Shown: piece after piece, positions 1-6,972 of the stretch
Position numbering within the stretch: position 1 is the first letter of the stretch
How the letters are laid out: the number at the start of each line of letters is the position of its first letter
Origin: a bacterium
GTDB lineage: Bacteria > Actinomycetota > Thermoleophilia > Solirubrobacterales > 70-9
Direction: 5' to 3'
NCBI GenBank assembly: GCA_002919115.1
Contig: PKER01000376.1
Span: forward strand, 1-7,094
DNA: 7,094 bases
Position numbers and translations under genes: made by a program
The notes under the pieces: generated by a model
Told to the model about the DNA's origin: nothing
Seen by the model: only the letters and a program-made list of their open reading frames with translations
The model's database searches: none

Positions 1-1306
1 CACCGGCCGCGGCCGCCTCGCCCGGCGCGTAGCGCGCGGTCTCCTCGGCGCCGCCGTCGAGCGTGGTCGGCCGCTCGGTGGCGACCACGAGGCGCGTGCC
101 GTGCCGGCGGATCGCCTTGCGCAGGCGCAGGTCGAGGATCGGCATGTCGTTGAGCGGGTCGGCGCCGACCAGCAGCACCGACTCGGCGCGGTCGATGTCG
201 GCGACCGCGGCGCCGAGCTCGGGCCGCGAGAGCTCGAGCAGCGTGTCGCGGTCGATCGGGTGGCCGCCGCGCGAGTCGATGTGCGGGGAGCCCAGCGCCT
301 GGCGCGCGATCCGCTGCAGCAGGTAGCCCTCCTCGTTGGAGGCCTGCGAGCCGATCAGCACCGCGGTGCGCGGCCCCGCCTTGCGCAGCGCCTCGGCGGT
401 GCGCTCGAGCGCCTGCGCCCAGGTCGCGGGAGAGAGCGTCCCGCCGCCGCCGATCTGCGGCTCCGTGATCCGGTCCTCGGCGTGGATCACCTGGAAGCCG
501 AAGCGGCCCTTGTCGCAGAGCCAGCCGTCGTCGACGTCCTTGTTGTCACGGGCGAGCGTGCGCATGACGCGCTCGTCGCGGACCGTGAACTTCACGTTGC
601 ACTGCGAGGGGCAGAGCGTGCAGACGGTGCCCGCCTCCTCGATGTCCCACGGCCGGGCCCGGAAGCGGTAGGCCTCGGAGGTGAGCGCGCCCACCGGGCA
701 GAGCTCGATGATGTTGCCGTGGAAGGGGGCGATGTAGGGGCGGTCGTCGAAGGTGCCGACGTAGCTGCGCGGCCCGCGCTCGAGCAGCTGGAGCTGCTCG
801 TCCTCGGAGACCTCCTGGCTGAAGCGCACGCAGCGGTAGCAGAGGATGCAGCGCTCGCGGTCGATGCGCACGAGCGGCGAGAGCGGCACCGGCTTGCGGA
901 AGTGGCGCTTGGGGTCGGTGACGCGGCTGCGCCCCGGGCCCCAGCCCATCGCGATGTCCTGCAGCGGGCACTCGCCGCCCTTGTCGCAGACCGGGCAGTC
1001 GAGCGGGTGGTTGACGAGCAGGAACTCGACGACCGCGTTCTGGGCCTGCTTGACGCGCTCGGTCTGCGTGTAGACGACCATGCCGTCGCGGACCGGCGTC
1101 GAGCAGGCGGTCTGCAGCTTCGGGATGCCCTCGATCTCGACCAGGCACATCCGGCAGGCGCCGACGGGCGGCCCGAGCTTGGGCTCGTAGCAGAAGACCG
1201 GGATCTCGATGTCGCCCTGCTTGGCGGCGTCGACGAGCATCATGCCCTCGGGGGCGCGGACCTCGACGCCGTCGATGACGAAGGTGATCTCGTTGCGCTC
1301 GCTCAT
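1..1306 (-). CDS. nuoG: NADH-quinone oxidoreductase subunit G (NuoG), N-terminal part, cut by window edge
   Basis: Large iron-sulfur subunit of the peripheral arm of complex I; it carries electrons from NuoF toward NuoB. The frame is open from ATG at 1306 to position 1 (435 codons), with no stop, so the C-terminal part is missing. Visible in order: a [2Fe-2S] N1b ferredoxin-like domain (Cys39, 51, 54, 68); an N5 motif with His100, Cys104, Cys107 and Cys113; an N4 motif (Cys153, 156, 159 and Cys203); and a CxxCxxxC set (Cys229, 232, 236) with Cys264, matching the extra N7 cluster known from E. coli and Thermus NuoG. Residues from about 226 on resemble the molybdopterin-oxidoreductase-like domain, which in this family holds no Mo cofactor. 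The start overlaps the nuoF stop as ATGA, with a G-rich Shine-Dalgarno-like stretch (GGGGGTG) six bases upstream. Identity is secure; total length cannot be seen. Confidence 0.97.
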   Translation of the reverse strand, partial: MSERNEITFVIDGVEVRAPEGMMLVDAAKQGDIEIPVFCYEPKLGPPVGACRMCLVEIEGIPKLQTACSTPVRDGMVVYTQTERVKQAQNAVVEFLLVNHPLDCPVCDKGGECPLQDIAMGWGPGRSRVTDPKRHFRKPVPLSPLVRIDRERCILCYRCVRFSQEVSEDEQLQLLERGPRSYVGTFDDRPYIAPFHGNIIELCPVGALTSEAYRFRARPWDIEEAGTVCTLCPSQCNVKFTVRDERVMRTLARDNKDVDDGWLCDKGRFGFQVIHAEDRITEPQIGGGGTLSPATWAQALERTAEALRKAGPRTAVLIGSQASNEEGYLLQRIARQALGSPHIDSRGGHPIDRDTLLELSRPELGAAVADIDRAESVLLVGADPLNDMPILDLRLRKAIRRHGTRLVVATERPTTLDGGAEETARYAPGEAAAAG

Positions 1307-2625
1307 GCGTGCACCCCCAGCGGGACGGGCGGCACGTCATCGGGCGCGGCGTCGAGCGGCCCGCCGTGGGCGGCGCGGGCCCGCTCGATCACCTCCTCGA
1401 ACTCGTGCCGGAACTTGCGGACCATGGAGCCCACCGGCATCGCCATCGCGTCGCCCAGCACGCACAGGCAGTTGCCGATGATGTTCTCCTGCACCGAGGC
1501 GATGATGTCGAGGTCCATCGGCGTCGCCTCGCCGCGCACCACGCGCTCGAGCATCTTCACCGTCCAGTTCGTGCCCTCGCGGCAGGGCGAGCACTTGCCG
1601 CAGGACTCGTGGTGGTAGAAGCGCGCCGTGCGCAGGGCGAGCTCGGGCACGGAGACGGTGTCGTCGCCGACGATGATCGCCCCCGAGCCGAGCATCGAGC
1701 CCGCCTCGGCCATCGACTCGAAGCTGTAGGGGAGGTCGAGCTCCTCCTCGGTGAGCACCGGCGCGGAGGACCCGCCCGGGAACCAGACCTTCACGCGCCG
1801 GCCGGGGGGCGGGCCGCCGGCCAGCCCGAAGATGATCTCGCGCGCCGGGATGCCGAGCTCGATCTCGTAGTTGCCGGGACGCTGCACGTGCCCGGAGACC
1901 GAGACGACCTTGGTGCCGGTCGACTGCTCGGTGCCGAGCCGCTTGTACCACTCCGCGCCGTGGCGGATGATGTGCGGCACGTTCATGAGCGTCTCGACGT
2001 TGTTGATCAGCGTCGGCCCGCCGTAGAGGCCCTGCACGGCCGGGAACGGCGGCTTGAGGCGCGGGTTGCCGCGCTTGCCCTCGAGCGAGTCGAGCAGCGC
2101 GGTCTCCTCGCCGCAGATGTAGGCGCCGGCGCCGCGGTGGACGACGAGCTGGACGCTGTGGTTCGAGCCGAGGATGCGCTCGCCGACCAGGCCCGCGTCG
2201 TAGGCCTCGCGGACGGCCGCGTCGAGGACGTCGGCCACGTCCCAGTACTCGCCGCGGATGAAGATGAAGGCGTGCTGCGCGCCGACGGCGATCGCGGCGA
2301 TCACGATGCCCTCGATCAGGCCATGCGGGTTCTTGAACATGAGCTCGCGGTCCTTGAAGGTCCCGGGCTCCGACTCGTCGGCGTTGCAGCAGAGGTACTT
2401 GGGCATGTCCCCGCGCGGCAGGAACGAGCCCTTCTTGCCCATCGAGAAGCCGGCGCCGCCGCGGCCGCGCAGGCCGGACTCCTCGATCTCGGCGATGATC
2501 TGGTCGGGCTCCAGCTCGCGGATCGCCCGCTCCAGCGCGCGGTAGCCGCCGCGGCGCTTGTAGACGTCCAGGGTCCTGAGCCCCGGCTCGTCGAGGTTCT
2601 TGAACAGAAGGCGTCGCTCAGGCAT
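1303..2625 (-). CDS. nuoF: NADH-quinone oxidoreductase subunit F (NuoF), NADH- and FMN-binding
   Basis: Oxidises NADH: binds NADH and FMN and passes electrons through cluster N3 to the iron-sulfur chain. 440 residues, the usual length. The glycine-rich nucleotide-binding loop GLRGRGGAGFSMGKK lies at 51-65, and the FMN-site segment GAGAYICGEETALLDSLEG at about 166-183. The [4Fe-4S] N3 ligands are Cys342, Cys345 and Cys348 (SCGKCSPCREG), with the distant ligand most likely Cys388 in the LCVLGDAMA segment; a further Cys386 sits two residues before it. The ATG at 2625 overlaps the nuoE stop by 8 bases, and GGAG lies about 10 bases upstream. The C-terminal 20 residues (after about 420) are Pro/Asp/Gly-rich and probably flexible. 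It acts on the cytoplasmic face in the dehydrogenase module with NuoE and NuoG. No key residue appears to be missing. Confidence 0.98.
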   Translation of the reverse strand: MPERRLLFKNLDEPGLRTLDVYKRRGGYRALERAIRELEPDQIIAEIEESGLRGRGGAGFSMGKKGSFLPRGDMPKYLCCNADESEPGTFKDRELMFKNPHGLIEGIVIAAIAVGAQHAFIFIRGEYWDVADVLDAAVREAYDAGLVGERILGSNHSVQLVVHRGAGAYICGEETALLDSLEGKRGNPRLKPPFPAVQGLYGGPTLINNVETLMNVPHIIRHGAEWYKRLGTEQSTGTKVVSVSGHVQRPGNYEIELGIPAREIIFGLAGGPPPGRRVKVWFPGGSSAPVLTEEELDLPYSFESMAEAGSMLGSGAIIVGDDTVSVPELALRTARFYHHESCGKCSPCREGTNWTVKMLERVVRGEATPMDLDIIASVQENIIGNCLCVLGDAMAMPVGSMVRKFRHEFEEVIERARAAHGGPLDAAPDDVPPVPLGVHA

Positions 2626-3388
2626 CTGCGTTCGTCTCCACTTCCGGCGCTTCCGCGCCCCCTGCCAGCGTGCGCTTGCGGATGTCCTTCTCGGGGAGGG
2701 GGTCCTCGCCGCGGCGCAGCCGGTCGATCACGGTCTCGACCTCGTCGAGTTCGATCGGGCCGTAGTAGTGCTCGTTGATGGAGGCCATCGGCGCGATGTC
2801 GCAGGCGCCGAGGCACTCGAAGCCCTGCACGAAGAACTCCCCGTCGGGCGAGTTGCCGCCGTTGTGCTCGGCCTCATGGGGGTCGACGCCGGCCGCCTCG
2901 CAGAAGCGCTTGAGCACGTCGTCGGCGCCGCGCATCCAGCACGAGATGTTGTGGCAGACCAGGATGCGGTTGCGGCCCGTCGGGGTCAGGCGGAACAGGT
3001 CGTAGAAGCTCGCCACCGACTGCAGGTACGCGGGCGAGACGCCCATCACCGCCGCCGCCTGACGGATGCCCTCGGGCGAGCACCAGCCGTAGTGGCGCTG
3101 CACCGCCCACAGCGCGGGGATCGAGGCCGAGCGCAGCTGCGGGTAGCGGCTCATCGCCTCCTCGATCTTCTCGCGCAGCTCCGGCGGGACCTCGACCTCG
3201 TGCAGCTCCGGGACGCGCTCGGCGTCCTCGGGCGACATCGAGGCGATCAGCGCCTGGCGCTCGGCGGCCGACAGCTCGTCGGTCGGGCGCAGCGGGCCGG
3301 AGCGGCCGTGCTCGCTCGTCTGCGGGCCCTGCTCGAGCGCGGGATCGATGGCCGGGGTCTCGTTGCCCTGGCGATCGTGAGTGCTCAT
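2618..3388 (-). CDS. nuoE: NADH-quinone oxidoreductase subunit E (NuoE), [2Fe-2S] N1a protein
   Basis: Thioredoxin-fold [2Fe-2S] subunit paired with NuoF in the NADH-oxidising module. 256 residues. The N1a ligands are Cys145 and Cys150 (CHNISC) and Cys192 and Cys196 (CLGAC). The helical domain before them runs from about 66 (VEVPPELREKIEEAMSRYP) and includes the typical segment around SFYDLF (127-132). The first 65 or so residues are a polar, low-complexity extension (Gln/Pro/Ser/Glu-rich) not part of the usual core of about 160-180 residues, and the last 30 are also charged and probably disordered. The ATG at 3388 makes an ATGA overlap with the nuoD stop and has a good Shine-Dalgarno (GGAGG) nine bases upstream, which supports the long N-terminus. 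The frame stays open further upstream inside nuoD, but those codons look like nuoD shadow. Confidence 0.97.
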   Translation of the reverse strand: MSTHDRQGNETPAIDPALEQGPQTSEHGRSGPLRPTDELSAAERQALIASMSPEDAERVPELHEVEVPPELREKIEEAMSRYPQLRSASIPALWAVQRHYGWCSPEGIRQAAAVMGVSPAYLQSVASFYDLFRLTPTGRNRILVCHNISCWMRGADDVLKRFCEAAGVDPHEAEHNGGNSPDGEFFVQGFECLGACDIAPMASINEHYYGPIELDEVETVIDRLRRGEDPLPEKDIRKRTLAGGAEAPEVETNADA

Positions 3389-4668
3389 CGGTCGATACCT
3401 CCGAGAACCGGATCGAGCATCGCCAGGTTCATGATCAGGTCGGCCACGTAGTCGCCGACGCACATGTCGCGCAGTGCCTGGAGGTTCACGAACGACGGCT
3501 CGCGGAAGTGCACGCGTGCCGGCTTCGCGGAACCGTCGGCGACGATGAAGCAGCCGAGCTCGCCGCGTGGCGCCTCGATCGGGTAGTAGACCTCGCCCGG
3601 CGGGACGCGGAAGCCCTCCGTGACGAGCTTGAAGTGGTGGATCAGCGATTCCATCGACGTGCCGAGCTCGTGGCGCGGCGGGAGCACGACCTTGCGGTCG
3701 TCGGCGATCCACGGGCCCTCGGGCAGGCCGTCCAGCGCCTGCTCGATGATCTTCACCGACTCGCGCATCTCCTGGATGCGCACGATGAAGCGGTCCCAGC
3801 CGTCGCCGACGGTGCCGATCGGGATCTTGAAGTCGAAGTCCCCGTAGGCGAGGTACGGGGAGACCTTGCGCAGGTCCCAGGGCTCGCCGGCGGCGCGCAG
3901 CAGCGGGCCGGTCACGCCGAGCTCCAGCAGCCGCTCGCGCGGGACGATGCCGATGTCCTTAGTGCGGTGCAGGAAGATCTCGTTGTTGGTGAGCAGCGCC
4001 TCGTACTGGTCGACGCGGCTCGGGAACTCCTTGAGGAAGGCGCGGAGCTTGCGCTCGAAGCCCAGCGGGATGTCCTGGATCACGCCGCCGACCTGGAAGT
4101 AGCGCGTGTGCATGCGCTGGCCTGTGGACATCTCGAAGATGTCGAGGATCCGGTCGCGGTCGCGGAAGCAGTAGAAGAACATCGACATCGCGCCGAGGTC
4201 GAGCGCGGAGGTGCCGAGCCAGACCAGGTGCGAGTGCAGCCGGTTGAGCTCGAGGTGGATCACGCGCAGGTACTTGGCGCGCGGCGGGATGTCGAGCTCG
4301 AGCAGCTTCTCGACGCACCCGCAGAAGGCCTGCGCGTTGAAGAAGTACGAGAGGTAGTCCATCCGCTCGACGAACGGGATGGCCTTCCAGTAGCTCTTCT
4401 CCTCGCAGTTCTTCTCGATGCCCGTGTGGACGTAGCCGATGATCGGCTTGAGGTCGCGGACGACCTCGCCCTCGAGCGCGACCAGCAGGCGCAGCACCCC
4501 GTGCGTGGCCGGGTGGTGCGGCCCGAGGTTGATCGTCATCAGCTCCTGTTCGATCTCGAACGCCTCGTCGGCGCCGGTGCGCTCGACGGGCGAGGTGCCG
4601 ACGACCTCCGCCGAGGTGCGGGCGATGACGTCGGCGCCGTGGGCGGGTGCGGAGCGGCCGCCGCTCAC
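3385..4668 (-). CDS. nuoD: NADH-quinone oxidoreductase subunit D (NuoD), 49-kDa quinone-site subunit
   Basis: Hydrogenase-large-subunit-like protein that forms the quinone-reduction site with NuoB. 427 residues from a GTG start at 4668. The core begins at MTINLGP (44-50), followed by HHPATHG (51-57); His56 and Tyr105 (ERMDYLS) match the His and Tyr known to contact the quinone head group in bovine and Thermus enzymes. The family C-terminal end, DPVLGGIDR with a terminal Arg427, is intact. Residues 1-43 are a variable leader rich in Ala, Ser, Gly and Glu; actinobacterial NuoD proteins often have such a leader. The GTG overlaps the nuoC stop as GTGA, which suggests coupled translation. An in-frame GTG three codons upstream (4677) and the ATG at residue 44 are alternative starts. 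The open frame running up to 5127 is a shadow of nuoC. Confidence 0.97.
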   Translation of the reverse strand: MSGGRSAPAHGADVIARTSAEVVGTSPVERTGADEAFEIEQELMTINLGPHHPATHGVLRLLVALEGEVVRDLKPIIGYVHTGIEKNCEEKSYWKAIPFVERMDYLSYFFNAQAFCGCVEKLLELDIPPRAKYLRVIHLELNRLHSHLVWLGTSALDLGAMSMFFYCFRDRDRILDIFEMSTGQRMHTRYFQVGGVIQDIPLGFERKLRAFLKEFPSRVDQYEALLTNNEIFLHRTKDIGIVPRERLLELGVTGPLLRAAGEPWDLRKVSPYLAYGDFDFKIPIGTVGDGWDRFIVRIQEMRESVKIIEQALDGLPEGPWIADDRKVVLPPRHELGTSMESLIHHFKLVTEGFRVPPGEVYYPIEAPRGELGCFIVADGSAKPARVHFREPSFVNLQALRDMCVGDYVADLIMNLAMLDPVLGGIDR

Positions 4669-5222
4669 TGGGTCCACCCCGGCACTTCGCGTTCGTTGTT
4701 GGTGAAGATCACTGGCTCGCCTCCGATCGGGAAGTCGCGGCGCTGCGGCCAGCCCACGTAGTCCTCGGGCATCAGGATGCGCCGCAGGTCGGGGTGGCCG
4801 CGGAAGACGATCCCGAACATGTCGTAGACCTCGCGCTCCTGGTGGTTGGCGGTGGGCCACTCGTCGGTGATGCTCGGCACCTCCGGGAGCGGCTCCTCGC
4901 CGAGCGGGTAGGGCCCGCCCTCGGCCGCCGGGTCGTGCACGGCGGCGCGCACGCGGATGCGCTCGACCCGCGCCATGTTGAGGAGCTCGTAGTGCACGCC
5001 GAAGCGCGGCACGGCCGGCAGGTAGTCCGCGCCGTGGACGCTCGCGAGGAACGTGTACTCCTGGCCCGGGGTGTCGCGGAGCCAGGCGAGGACCTCGCGG
5101 ATCTTCTCCGGCTCGGCGATCAGGCACGCCTGGTCGTGCTCGTAGTAGGTGCCGAGGATCGCGCCGGGATGGCGCTCGTTGATCTCGGCCGCGATCAGTT
5201 CAAGTCCGGCTGCGTCTGGCAT
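4665..5222 (-). CDS. nuoC: NADH-quinone oxidoreductase subunit C (NuoC), 30-kDa subunit
   Basis: Connecting-module subunit that packs against NuoD and NuoB; it carries no cofactor. 185 residues from ATG at 5222. The family signature is clear: ERE-x2-D-x2-G (129-137, EREVYDMFG), then FRGHPDLRRIL (140-150) and MPEDYVGWPQRRDFP (151-165). The N-terminal alpha/beta domain spans about 5-100, with the usual FLASVHGADY-type strand at 58-67. The start has a Shine-Dalgarno (GGAGG) four bases upstream. The preceding gap of 20 bases from nuoB is the only non-overlapping junction in the operon. The frame stays open upstream to about 5651 inside nuoB, but that stretch is Arg/Gly-rich shadow without complex I motifs, so the ATG at 5222 is preferred. 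NuoC is separate here, not fused to NuoD as in E. coli. Confidence 0.96.
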   Translation of the reverse strand: MPDAAGLELIAAEINERHPGAILGTYYEHDQACLIAEPEKIREVLAWLRDTPGQEYTFLASVHGADYLPAVPRFGVHYELLNMARVERIRVRAAVHDPAAEGGPYPLGEEPLPEVPSITDEWPTANHQEREVYDMFGIVFRGHPDLRRILMPEDYVGWPQRRDFPIGGEPVIFTNNEREVPGWTQ

Positions 5223-5242
5223 CCCGCCTCCGCTCTGAGTCC

Positions 5243-6055
5243 TTAGATGAACCTGCCAACACCGCGCCCGGAGCGGCCGGCGACCGGCTCCGTGCGCTCC
5301 TCGGGCGAGGCGCCCGCCTCGGCCTCGGCCTCCTTCGGGATCAGGTCGGCGGCCTGCTTCGCGGCCTCGTGGGCAGCCGCGTAGGCCTCGCGCGCCTCGT
5401 CGGTGAGCGTGCCGTACTCGCGCGCCCACTCCTCCGTGCCGTGTGCGTTGTAGCGCGCGCGCCAGCCCGGGTCGGGATTGCCCTGGATCATCCGCTGGAG
5501 CTTGTTGAAGCCGTAGAGCACCGCCTCGGGGCGCGGCGGGCAGCCCGGGACGTGGATGTCCACCGGCAGGAACTTGTCGGCGCCCTGCACCACGGCGTAG
5601 TTCTGGAACATGCCGCCAGACGACGAGCAGGCGCCCATCGACATCACCCACTTGGGCTCGAGCATCTGGTCGTAGAGGCGGCGGACGACCGGCGCCATCT
5701 TGATCGAGACCCGCCCGGACAGGATCAGCAGGTCCGCCTGGCGCGGCGAGGCGCGCATCGCCTCGGCGCCGAAGCGGGCGATGTCGTAGCGCGGCGAGAC
5801 GATCGACATCATCTCGATCGCGCAGCAGGCGAGCCCGAAGGTCGCGGGGAAGACCGCGTTGGCGCGGCCCCAGTTGAGGACCTTGTCGAGCCGGGTGGTG
5901 AAGGTCTGCTCGGAGACGAGCTGCTCGAGCTCCTCCTCGGAGAGCTCCCCGCGCAGAAGGTCACGGGCGCGGAGCTGGCGGATGCGCAGGTTCGAGGGCG
6001 CAGGCGGCTCGTCGAGCGGGAGCGCCGAACGGACCTTCTCGCGCTTTATCTCCAA
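5243..6055 (-). CDS. nuoB: NADH-quinone oxidoreductase subunit B (NuoB), cluster N2 protein
   Basis: Holds the terminal [4Fe-4S] cluster N2, which gives electrons to quinone at the NuoB/NuoD interface. The N2 ligands are Cys77 and Cys78 (GLACCAIEMMS), Cys143 (MGACSSSGGMFQNY) and Cys172 (VPGCPPRPEAVLYG). At 270 residues it is longer than the usual 160-220. It has about 45 extra residues before the core (an acidic stretch, ELSEEELEQLVSEQ, at 37-50) and a C-terminal tail of about 70 residues from 200 on, Ala/Glu-rich and probably helical (220-248), ending in Gly/Arg (GRSGRGVGRFI). The start is TTG at 6055, overlapping the end of nuoA by 10 bases; AAGGGGGG lies about seven bases upstream, and no other ATG, GTG or TTG was found before the core, so TTG is the best choice. 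Identity is certain; the exact start is less so. Confidence 0.96.
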   Translation of the reverse strand: MEIKREKVRSALPLDEPPAPSNLRIRQLRARDLLRGELSEEELEQLVSEQTFTTRLDKVLNWGRANAVFPATFGLACCAIEMMSIVSPRYDIARFGAEAMRASPRQADLLILSGRVSIKMAPVVRRLYDQMLEPKWVMSMGACSSSGGMFQNYAVVQGADKFLPVDIHVPGCPPRPEAVLYGFNKLQRMIQGNPDPGWRARYNAHGTEEWAREYGTLTDEAREAYAAAHEAAKQAADLIPKEAEAEAGASPEERTEPVAGRSGRGVGRFI

Positions 6056-6408
6056 TCCAGGGCCCCCCTTCGCCAGACGTAGATCAGGGCAACGAGCAGC
6101 AGCGCCACGAAGACGAGGATCTCGGCGAGGACGAACACCGAGTCGGCCGCGTTGAGGATCACGCCGACCGGATACAGGAAGATCACCTCGATGTCGAAGA
6201 GGATGAAGAGCATCGCGACCATGTAGAAGGACACGCCCCAGCGGAACGTCCGCGAGAACTCCGAGGGCAGTCCGGACTCGTAGGGGTCGCCCTTCACCGT
6301 GCCGGTGCGCCGCTTGCGGCCGAGGAACGCGTTGACCGCGACGAGCGCGCTGCTGACGATCGCTCCGAGGCCGATGAACACGAGAGCTGGGATGTAGCTA
6401 CGAAGCAC
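6046..6408 (-). CDS. nuoA: NADH-quinone oxidoreductase subunit A (NuoA), membrane subunit
   Basis: Small ND3-like subunit of the membrane arm, near the quinone site. 120 residues from GTG at 6408 (MLRSYIPALVF...). Three membrane helices are visible at about 5-28, 59-82 and 90-111. The conserved loop PYESG (42-46) lies between helices 1 and 2; it has Ser where mitochondrial ND3 has Cys, as in E. coli and Thermus. The FDIEVIFLYP motif in helix 2 holds the conserved acidic residues Asp72 and Glu74. A longer reading from GTG at 6450 adds 14 residues (MASSHKRPIWLGVA) and is possible. The shorter start is preferred because it begins just before helix 1 as in homologues, has AGG seven bases upstream, and keeps the region free for a promoter. 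It is the first gene of the operon; its stop lies inside nuoB. Confidence 0.94.
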   Translation of the reverse strand: MLRSYIPALVFIGLGAIVSSALVAVNAFLGRKRRTGTVKGDPYESGLPSEFSRTFRWGVSFYMVAMLFILFDIEVIFLYPVGVILNAADSVFVLAEILVFVALLLVALIYVWRRGALDWR

Positions 6409-6421
6409 TGCGACGCCTAAC

Positions 6422-6450
6422 CATATAGGGCGCTTGTGCGAACTTGCCAC
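6422..6450 (-). promoter_or_regulatory. possible sigma-70-type promoter for the nuo operon
   Basis: On the minus strand, GTGGCA (6450-6445) and TATATG (6427-6422) are separated by 17 bases, each matching four of six positions of the -35 and -10 consensus. Transcription would start near 6415, only about seven bases before the GTG at 6408, so the nuoA message would be almost leaderless. This is an eye match in an AT-richer patch of a very GC-rich window, and high-GC actinobacteria often use loose -35 boxes. The longer nuoA start at 6450 would be excluded if this promoter is real. Confidence 0.3.
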
Positions 6451-6459
6451 ATAGTGTTT

Positions 6460-6479
6460 TTCCGCATCAGAAAGCGGAA
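6460..6479. promoter_or_regulatory. inverted repeat in the divergent intergenic region, possible operator
   Basis: TTCCGC (6460-6465) and GCGGAA (6474-6479) form a perfect 6-base inverted repeat around an 8-base AT-rich centre (ATCAGAAA). It lies between nuoA and the plus-strand membrane protein gene, upstream of both, so a dimeric regulator bound there could affect either gene. The spacing (centre to centre 14 bases) is a little more than one helical turn. A 6-base repeat can occur by chance, and no known operator was recognised. Confidence 0.25.
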
Positions 6480-6500
6480 TTCCGACTATTTGAGACGGGT

Positions 6501-6935
6501 ATGGAGAAAGTTCATCTGATCGTGGGCGTCGCGGTGCTCGTCACCAACCTCGGCGCCGGCTTGTGGGGCGGCATCGCCTGGCTTCTGCAGCGGCCGTCCG
6601 AGGGGTTCTGGTACGCGCTGCGCGTGGCGCAGGCGACCGTGGTCGCGCAGGTGCTGCTCGGCGGCGTGCTGCTGCTACTGGGGCACGAGGCGGGCGACGG
6701 GCTGCACTACCTGTACGGCGTCCTGCCCGTCATGGTCTCGATGCTCGCCGAGGGCGCGCGCGCCGGGGCCGGGGCGCGCGAGCTCGAGGGCATCGACTTC
6801 GACGCGCTCCCGCGCGAGCGCCAGCGCCTGATCGCGCTCGCGATCTTCCGCCGCGAGACGGGGATCATGGCCGTCTCCGCGCTGGTCGTCTTCGGCCTGG
6901 CGATGCGGGCGGCGGCGACACAGGGGCTCTTCTAG
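6501..6935 (+). CDS. small four-helix integral membrane protein, function unknown
   Basis: 144 residues; I do not recognise the family. Hydrophobic stretches suggest four membrane helices at about 4-28, 38-61, 68-88 and 119-138, with a charged loop at about 89-117 (RELEGIDFDALPRERQR). The topology cannot be settled by eye. His5, His62 and His69 lie at or near helix ends, with His69 in the segment GLHYLYG, so a metal or heme ligand role is conceivable but unproven. Start: ATG at 6501 is chosen because the hydrophobic helix begins right after it; an upstream in-frame ATG at 6444 adds 19 polar residues and would run into the nuoA leader region. The upstream Shine-Dalgarno is weak (GAGACGGG). Codon use (G/C at the third position) is like the neighbours, so it looks like a resident gene. 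It is divergent from nuoA with 92 bases between them, so shared control with complex I is possible but not shown. Confidence 0.8.
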   Translation: MEKVHLIVGVAVLVTNLGAGLWGGIAWLLQRPSEGFWYALRVAQATVVAQVLLGGVLLLLGHEAGDGLHYLYGVLPVMVSMLAEGARAGAGARELEGIDFDALPRERQRLIALAIFRRETGIMAVSALVVFGLAMRAAATQGLF

Positions 6936-6972
6936 GCCGCGGCCCAAGCGCCCAAACCGCACCGCGACACGA

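Noticed and set aside
101..2778. Long plus-strand open frames (101-1618 and 1309-2778, about 500 codons each) opposite nuoG and nuoF
   Set aside because: They are antisense to clear complex I genes, consist of Ala/Arg/Asp/Leu/Val-rich low-complexity sequence without motifs, and arise from the strong third-position G/C bias.
3508..4761. Plus-strand open frame of 417 codons opposite nuoD
   Set aside because: Antisense shadow of nuoD with the same biased composition and no recognisable domain.
5223..5651. Upstream extension of the nuoC frame into nuoB
   Set aside because: The extra residues are Arg/Gly-rich shadow of nuoB, and the ATG at 5222 has a strong ribosome-binding site and begins the family's normal N-terminus.
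4647..6082. Plus-strand open frames (4647-5246 and 5369-6082) opposite nuoC and nuoB
   Set aside because: Antisense shadows; their composition mirrors the coding strand and no start context or motif supports them.
6935..6944. GGCCGCGGCC palindrome just at the stop of the membrane protein gene, considered as a terminator
   Set aside because: Too short for a stable hairpin with a loop, and no T-run follows.
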